33,598 nt of DNA from Cyclobacteriaceae bacterium SS2 (GTDB lineage: Bacteria > Bacteroidota > Bacteroidia > Cytophagales > Cyclobacteriaceae), in the NCBI GenBank assembly GCA_019192515.1, contig JAHCMM010000243.1, positions 8,741 to 42,338 on the forward strand. The letters are read 5' to 3'. The position numbers and the translations under genes are program-made. The notes below the pieces were generated by a model that did no database searches, was not told the DNA's origin, and saw only the letters and a list, made by a program, of their open reading frames with translations. Below, in pieces: positions 27,887 to 33,598 of the stretch (position 1 is the stretch's first letter; each line of letters opens with the position of its first letter).

Positions 27887-28807
27887 ATGAAAACAGCTTT
27901 ATCCTTCCTTCTCACACTTTTGGTTTTAATTGGCCAGGCACAAGACAAGAAAGTCTGCATCACGGTGGATGATCTGCCTACGGTCTCCTATGGAGTGGGA
28001 GGCTATGACCATCGGCTTCAGATCACCGATGGGATCATTGAGGCCTTCAAAGCCTTTGGCGTTCCGGCGATCGGATATGTGAATGAAACCAAACTCTACC
28101 AACTGGGTAAGCCGGATCCCTCTGAGGTGGAGCTGCTGGAAAAGTGGCTCAGCAATGGGCTGGAGCTGGGCAACCACACCTACGCTCATCTAAACTATCA
28201 CGAGGTGACTTTTGAGGAATTCACCGCAAACATCTTGAAGGGGGAGCGTGTCACTAAGCCGCTGGCGGAGCGGTATCAGTCCCCGTACAAATATTTCCGG
28301 CATCCCTATCTGAGGATTGGGCTCCGACAGTCACAGGTCGACTCGCTTCAATCCTTTTTGGCTACCCATGGGTACATCGAATCGCCCGTCACCATAGACA
28401 ATGATGATTACCTGTTTGCGGTGGCCTATGCCAGGGCATATAAAAAGGACGACCAGTCGCTGATGGAAAGGATTGCTACGGATTACATCGATTACATGGA
28501 AGCGAAACTGGTCTATTTTGAGCAGCAATCGATCCGGCTTTTTGGCAGGCCGATGGATCAGACCTTGCTCATCCACGCCAATTATCTGAATGCACGGCAT
28601 CTGAAGGACCTGCTGAAGGTGTACCGGCATCATGGCTATGCCTTTGTCTCACAATCCGAGGTACTTAAGGACGAGGCCTATCAGCACCCGGTCACGAAGC
28701 ATGGCAACTGGGGTATCTCGTGGATCGACCGGTGGGCTATCAGTGAGGGTAAAAGCGGAGACTTCTTTGAGGGTGATCCGGCAGTGCCGGGGTATATTCG
28801 GGAGTAG
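27887..28807 (+). CDS. Polysaccharide deacetylase family protein (NodB-like)
   Basis: Signal peptide; VCITVDDLP, LGNHTYAHLNYHEV, YFRHPYLRIG. Confidence 0.88.
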   Translation: MKTALSFLLTLLVLIGQAQDKKVCITVDDLPTVSYGVGGYDHRLQITDGIIEAFKAFGVPAIGYVNETKLYQLGKPDPSEVELLEKWLSNGLELGNHTYAHLNYHEVTFEEFTANILKGERVTKPLAERYQSPYKYFRHPYLRIGLRQSQVDSLQSFLATHGYIESPVTIDNDDYLFAVAYARAYKKDDQSLMERIATDYIDYMEAKLVYFEQQSIRLFGRPMDQTLLIHANYLNARHLKDLLKVYRHHGYAFVSQSEVLKDEAYQHPVTKHGNWGISWIDRWAISEGKSGDFFEGDPAVPGYIRE

Positions 28808-28849
28808 GTGGAATGGACTGATTTTGATCTGTTTTCGTATCTTTGATAT

Positions 28850-29038
28850 ATGAGCAGAGAAGAAGTAAAAACAGCGATCAACCGACTTTTGGACAATTCA
28901 TCTGAAGAGGTTCTTCAGGAGGTTTTTGATTACTTGAAGTCAGTTGAAGGAAAACCCAATGAGGCTGTAAAGATTTCGCAAAATCTCAGAACCATCTTAA
29001 AGGAGGATCAAGAACTTCTTGAAAGGTTGGCTCAATGA
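28850..29038 (+). CDS. Antitoxin-like small protein preceding Doc
   Basis: 62 aa, overlaps the 29035 start; MSREEVKTAINRLLDNSSEEVLQEVFDYLKSVE. Confidence 0.75.
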   Translation: MSREEVKTAINRLLDNSSEEVLQEVFDYLKSVEGKPNEAVKISQNLRTILKEDQELLERLAQ

Positions 29039-29412
29039 TTTCAAGAAATGAGGTTATTGAGATCCATTCTATTCTAATAGAACGCTTTGGTGGATCGAAT
29101 GGGATTCGTGATAATGACCTTTTGGACTCAGCCTTGAACAGGCCCTATCAAATGTTTGACGGGAAAGAACTTTATCCAACACCAATAGCAAAAGCTGCTG
29201 CTATTATTGAAAGCATAGTAAAAAATCATCCATTCATTGACGGGAACAAAAGGACTGGTTATGTACTTGCGAGACTTATTTTGATGAATGAGAATATTGA
29301 TATCCTGGCAAACCAGGAGCAGAAATATCAATTTGTAATTTCAATTTCAACCGGTGACCTCACTTTTGAAGAAATAAAAGATTGGCTCGAAAAGAACCAT
29401 CGTCAAACGTGA
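29035..29412 (+). CDS. doc: Fic/Doc-family toxin
   Basis: HPFIDGNKRTGYVLARLIL Fic motif; GIRDNDLLDSALNRP. Confidence 0.92.
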   Translation: MISRNEVIEIHSILIERFGGSNGIRDNDLLDSALNRPYQMFDGKELYPTPIAKAAAIIESIVKNHPFIDGNKRTGYVLARLILMNENIDILANQEQKYQFVISISTGDLTFEEIKDWLEKNHRQT

Positions 29413-29472
29413 GCCAAAGACGATAGCTGATCACCTTTATTTCCGCAGAGGCCTATACGTTAGTTTAGCGTT

Positions 29473-29533
29473 GAGACTTATTCGAAGGTGATCCGGCGGT
29501 GCCGGGGTATATTGTGGAGTAGGCTGAATAGAG
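29473..29533. repeat. Duplicated 3' end of the polysaccharide deacetylase gene (homologous to 28758-28818)
   Basis: TTATTCGAAGGTGATCCGGCGGTGCCGGGGTATATTGTGGAGTAG = LFEGDPAVPGYIVE* versus FFEGDPAVPGYIRE* at the real gene end. Confidence 0.88.
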
Positions 29534-29596
29534 CTAAATTCCTGTTCAATTAATCTGAGTTCGACGTTAGCACTTAACAAAAAACCTTTACCGTCA

Positions 29597-29624
29597 CTAC
29601 GCTTTCGCCGAAGCTTCAGCGTAG
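29597..29624. repeat. Hairpin CTACGCT...AGCGTAG in non-coding repeat-like DNA
   Basis: CTACGCTTTCGCCGAAGCTTCAGCGTAG. Confidence 0.6.
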
Positions 29625-29951
29625 GCGCACAGAGCCCTTCTTAAGGGAAAGAATGTGGGCAATCAAGGCTTCCAACACGCCTGCTTATGACGTGTTCGAA
29701 CCTGTGCGGTGGGTCCCCTGTAGGGGTCTCGGGGGCGTGCGATGGCCTTCCCTCACCCCTGCCTAAAGGCATCCCTAAAGGGACCAGCCCCACATCTTAC
29801 AGTTTGTGTGTTTTGGAAAAAAATCACCTCTCTGAATGACAGTTTTTTTGTTTTTACCAGAATCCTACTCAGGTTAATTAAACCGCATGTAATTTTCCAC
29901 CTCACACACCATCATTTTCAAAACTTACCAACTTGCAATAGATTGCAGGTC

Positions 29952-31364
29952 ATGATTTTTAACCCAACACCTCGACCTTACTGGATTTTTGTGCTTGCGT
30001 GCCTGATCACTTTTGCTTCCGGTAACGCCTATTCTCAACCCAATAAACCCAACATCATCTACATCATGGCCGATGACCTCGGCTATGGTGATCTGGGCTG
30101 CTTCGGTCAGAAGTTGATGAAGACACCCAACATTGACAAGCTGGCTTCGCAGGGCGTCTTGTTTACCCAGGCTTATGCAGGTGGCCCGGTTTGCACACCT
30201 TCCCGCAGCGTGCTGATGACGGGGCTGCACAACGGACATACCCCGGCAAGGGACAACATTCCACACTATCATACCTATCTGCAGAAAGATGATGTGACGC
30301 TGGCAGAGACCTTGAAGACAGTTGGTTACCGGACCGGCGGCCTTGGCAAATGGTCATTAGGCGATCCGGGCACTGCAGGGGATGCCACCAACCAGGGGTT
30401 TGATATGTGGCTGGGCTACCAGAACCAGGACCATGCCCATTACTACTATCCGGAATACCTCGACGACAGCTACCGGGCGGAAAATGACTTTAAGCTGGGG
30501 CTGCCAGGCAATACGGAGTCCAGGGAATTCTACAGCCATGACCTGTTGACCGATCGTGCCCTGCAATTTATCCGGGATGCTAACCAGGATCTGTTTTTCC
30601 TATATGTGGCTTTCACGCTCCCTCACTTTTCCAGCAAAAAAGAAGATCCCGATGGATTGACAGTCCCGACCACCGAGCCGTACTCAAACGAGAGCTGGCC
30701 GGAGAAAGCCAAAAAATACGCTTCCATGGTCCACATGCTGGACAGGGATGTAGGGAAGATCGTAGACCTGGTAGATCGGCTGGGGCTATCGGATCAGACA
30801 TTGATCGTGTTTACCAGCGACAATGGCGGGCATCATGACGTATGGGAGGGCTTTGATACCAGTGGCCCGCTCAGGGGTTTTAAAAGAGATCTTACAGAAG
30901 GTGGGATCCGGGTTCCTTTGATCGTACGATGGCCCGGAACCGCCCCGCAAGGAGTAATAAGTAATGAAGTGATTGCTTTCCAGGACATGCATCCGACCTT
31001 TGCTGCCATTGCAGGGGCTCAAACACCCGCCAATCTTGATGGCATCAACATCAGCGAAGCATTGAAAGGCCAGAAGCTTTCTTCCGGGCGACCTTATCTG
31101 TATTGGGACTATGGACACAACAGAGATCAATACAACCAGGCCGTGAGAATGGGTGACTGGAAAGGAATCCGGATGGGCCAGGGAAGTAAAATCGCCTTGT
31201 ATGACCTCACGTCTGACCTGGGAGAAGAGCAGGACGTGGCCAAAAAGCACCCTGATATTGTACAAAAGATCGAGGCCATTATGGAAGAGGCGTTTACCCC
31301 CAGCAGTCGGTATGAGGTGGGCAGGCCATATACCGGAGGCCCCATATGGAAAAAGAACAAATAA
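29952..31364 (+). CDS. Secreted S1-family sulfatase
   Basis: Likely start ATG 29952 (MIFNPTPRPYWIFVLACLITFASGNAYSQ); PNIIYIMADDLGYGDLGCFG, CTPSRSVLMTG. Confidence 0.93.
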   Translation: MIFNPTPRPYWIFVLACLITFASGNAYSQPNKPNIIYIMADDLGYGDLGCFGQKLMKTPNIDKLASQGVLFTQAYAGGPVCTPSRSVLMTGLHNGHTPARDNIPHYHTYLQKDDVTLAETLKTVGYRTGGLGKWSLGDPGTAGDATNQGFDMWLGYQNQDHAHYYYPEYLDDSYRAENDFKLGLPGNTESREFYSHDLLTDRALQFIRDANQDLFFLYVAFTLPHFSSKKEDPDGLTVPTTEPYSNESWPEKAKKYASMVHMLDRDVGKIVDLVDRLGLSDQTLIVFTSDNGGHHDVWEGFDTSGPLRGFKRDLTEGGIRVPLIVRWPGTAPQGVISNEVIAFQDMHPTFAAIAGAQTPANLDGINISEALKGQKLSSGRPYLYWDYGHNRDQYNQAVRMGDWKGIRMGQGSKIALYDLTSDLGEEQDVAKKHPDIVQKIEAIMEEAFTPSSRYEVGRPYTGGPIWKKNK

Positions 31365-31377
31365 ACTCCCCCAAAAA

Positions 31378-32838
31378 ATGATTGAAAGACTACCTTATCT
31401 GATGATGCTCATCCTTTTGATGAGCTGCACTGATATTGAAAAAAAGACCCCACAAAGCACAAAGCCAAACATCGTCCTCATCGTCGCGGATGACCTCGGA
31501 TGGGCAGATCTTGGGTTTACCGGGAGTGACCTTTTTGAAACTCCCAACATAGATCAGCTGGCCAAAGAGGGCATGTATTTCAGTAACTTTTACTCAGCCA
31601 GCCCGGTCTGCTCGCCTACCAGGGCCTCCATTTTGACCGGAAAATATCCCGCCCGGCTGAAGATGACCACCCACTATGAGAATTCGGAAGATTACTGGAG
31701 AAATAAGGGTCGCGACATGACGGAGTATAACACAAGGCTGGTCCAGCCGAAAACGGTCGGTAACCTTCCTCAATCAGAAATCACCATTGCCGAGTATCTG
31801 AAAGAGCAGGGTTATTTCACGGCTCACATTGGGAAATGGCACCTTGGAAACTTTGAACATTACCCGGAAAACCAGGGCTTTGATGTGAATGTCGGTGGGA
31901 CTGCCTGGGGCGCGCCTGATACGTATTGGTACCCCTGGACAGGCAACAACTTCCAAAAGCAGATCCGCTACATCCCCGGATTGGTGCTGGGAGCTGACTC
32001 CGGAGCATACTTGCCAGACCGATTGACGGATAAGGCGCTGGAGGTGATTGAGCAAAAGAAAGCCGATCCATTTTTCCTTCACCTCAATTTTCACATCCCC
32101 CACACACCCATGGAGGGCAAGCAGCAGCTGGTGGATTATTTCAGCAAGAAGATCAAGCCGGGAATGAAAGACACCAACCCTGTGTATGCAGCCATGATCA
32201 AGACCATGGATGAGAATGTGGGCCGGATGTTGACAGGGCTGGAGCAGGCTGGAATCACTTCCAATACCATCGTGATGTTTTTGTCTGACAATGGCGGACG
32301 AGTGGGAGAGTTTCAGCAATGGGAGACGGTAGCTAACAATGCTCCGCTGAGATCTGGTAAAGGATCGCTCTACGAAGGCGGGATCAGGGTTCCGTTGATC
32401 ATCAAATGGCCCGGAAAAATCAATGCGGGCAGTGTCAGCGATGTGCCCCTGATCACCAATGATCTATTTCCCACCATTGCCGGGATGGTGTCGGGCCAAG
32501 CAGCGGATACCGACGGGCTCTCCATGATGCCCTTGTTGCAGGAGCCATCAGGAGATCTGGGAAGAGAGGAGATTTTCTGGCATTACCCACATTATTATAC
32601 CACTACCACACCCGCCAGTGCTGTTCGTCGGGGCAAATGGAAGCTGATCCAGTACTTTGAAGGCGACCAGGTAGAGTTGTACGACCTGGAGCAGGACCTG
32701 GGTGAAGAAAAGGACGTGAGCAAAGATTTCCCGGAGGTGGCAGCGGAGTTGAAGCAATCGCTGGAAGCCTGGCTGAAGGGTGTGGAGGCACAACTACCGG
32801 AGGTTAATCCAAAGTATGATCCGAAGGCGGGAAATTAA
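31378..32838 (+). CDS. S1-family sulfatase, lipoprotein
   Basis: Likely start ATG 31378 (MIERLPYLMMLILLMSCTD, lipobox); PNIVLIVADDLGWADLGFTG, CSPTRASILTGKYPAR. Confidence 0.93.
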   Translation: MIERLPYLMMLILLMSCTDIEKKTPQSTKPNIVLIVADDLGWADLGFTGSDLFETPNIDQLAKEGMYFSNFYSASPVCSPTRASILTGKYPARLKMTTHYENSEDYWRNKGRDMTEYNTRLVQPKTVGNLPQSEITIAEYLKEQGYFTAHIGKWHLGNFEHYPENQGFDVNVGGTAWGAPDTYWYPWTGNNFQKQIRYIPGLVLGADSGAYLPDRLTDKALEVIEQKKADPFFLHLNFHIPHTPMEGKQQLVDYFSKKIKPGMKDTNPVYAAMIKTMDENVGRMLTGLEQAGITSNTIVMFLSDNGGRVGEFQQWETVANNAPLRSGKGSLYEGGIRVPLIIKWPGKINAGSVSDVPLITNDLFPTIAGMVSGQAADTDGLSMMPLLQEPSGDLGREEIFWHYPHYYTTTTPASAVRRGKWKLIQYFEGDQVELYDLEQDLGEEKDVSKDFPEVAAELKQSLEAWLKGVEAQLPEVNPKYDPKAGN

Positions 32839-33262
32839 CTGGGGGCCTGAATTCTGAAATGACAACACTTTCTAAGTCATGTGGGCCGGAAAGGAATAAG
32901 CCACTAATGCTAAATATTATATTTTAATAAAGCCACGGATTCACAAATCACTTTCAACCATAGCTGTCCTAAATAAGTAGTACTGACTTTTGTTACACAG
33001 TTATTGCATAATCTGGAAGGTAAATATTTCAAATTATCACAAATTATTCTGACAAGGTCAGAATAGGGTGGGGAAATACTGTGTTTCAGTCGGATATTCG
33101 AGCAATTCTTTTTTCTATATCTACTTTCCTCGATCCATTCGTGCATTAGTGGCCAGTCAATGGATACAAATAGGATAAGACCACGGATTCACCAATCACA
33201 TTCAGCCATAATGTCACTCCTTCGGAGTTTAATTTTGTATTGATGAGATTTCTACAATCCTG

Positions 33263-33381
33263 TCATCCCTTCGGGATTCGTATTGTACGCAGTTTAGCCA
33301 AAACTCCTAGATTAATGTTTATCGATCTTAACTGACCAGTTTGCTAAAGAGAATAGGCCAGGATTAATCCCGAAGGGATGA
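33263..33381. repeat. Inverted repeat pair TCATCCCTTCGGGATT / AATCCCGAAGGGATGA
   Basis: Perfect 16-bp arms at 33263-33278 and 33366-33381; each arm is itself an ATCCC-TTC-GGGAT hairpin. Confidence 0.85.
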
Positions 33382-33598
33382 TACTATTATAGATGCTAGA
33401 TCGAATAAAATATCAAAACCCCGAAGGCCTGCCTGGCCCTTTAGATTTAGCTGTCCATAAAAAGTTCTATTTTCAAGTGTTCTTAAGAGATTAAGAAAGC
33501 AGAGGTGAACTGGCCTGCCTGCTAGATGTAATTATCTAACTACCGAATTAGTCCTCTGCCTTCTAATTGAACGGACCATTTAGAATTATAGGCTTTTA

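Noticed and set aside
29742-29951. N-terminal extension of the sulfatase ORF
   Set aside because: ATG 29952 begins a clean signal peptide; the upstream segment is low-quality coding and overlaps repeat-like DNA.
31153-31377. N-terminal extension of the second sulfatase ORF
   Set aside because: Overlaps the preceding sulfatase in another frame; ATG 31378 gives a proper lipoprotein signal.

Overview
This window looks like a Bacteroidota (Cytophagales-like) chromosome segment, judged from the protein families and from TAnnTTTG-type -7 boxes. No rRNA, tRNA or CRISPR array was recognised. Left part (1-9 kb): a truncated minus-strand gene at the window edge that encodes an ethylene-receptor-type transmembrane domain and is missing from the ORF track; murI; rarA; a Na+:alanine symporter; and secreted proteins. 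Centre (8.6-19.4 kb): M28 peptidase, a GH113-like hydrolase, then a tight operon of BNR-GH105 fusion, S1 sulfatase and GH29 fucosidase, followed by a zinc-ribbon SDR and a secreted alpha/beta hydrolase. Accessory island (about 19.4-29.7 kb): a solo GIY-YIG nuclease embedded in REP-like palindromic repeats that include its own 3' end; several other dispersed repeats; a pair of AT-rich genes that look like a new nuclease module (sensor-like domain + PD-(D/E)XK + EF-Tu-domain-2-like barrel, next to a two-TM-anchored PD-(D/E)XK protein); a five-unit, 22-bp-period palindrome array; an HU-like gene; a decayed and an intact ParE/RelE toxin-antitoxin locus; and an antitoxin/Doc cassette inserted at the 3' end of a polysaccharide deacetylase gene whose end is duplicated beyond it. 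Right end (29.9-32.8 kb): two more S1 sulfatases, then more repeats. The nuclease pair, the GIY-YIG/REP association and the ethylene-binding-domain sensor are the strongest leads.
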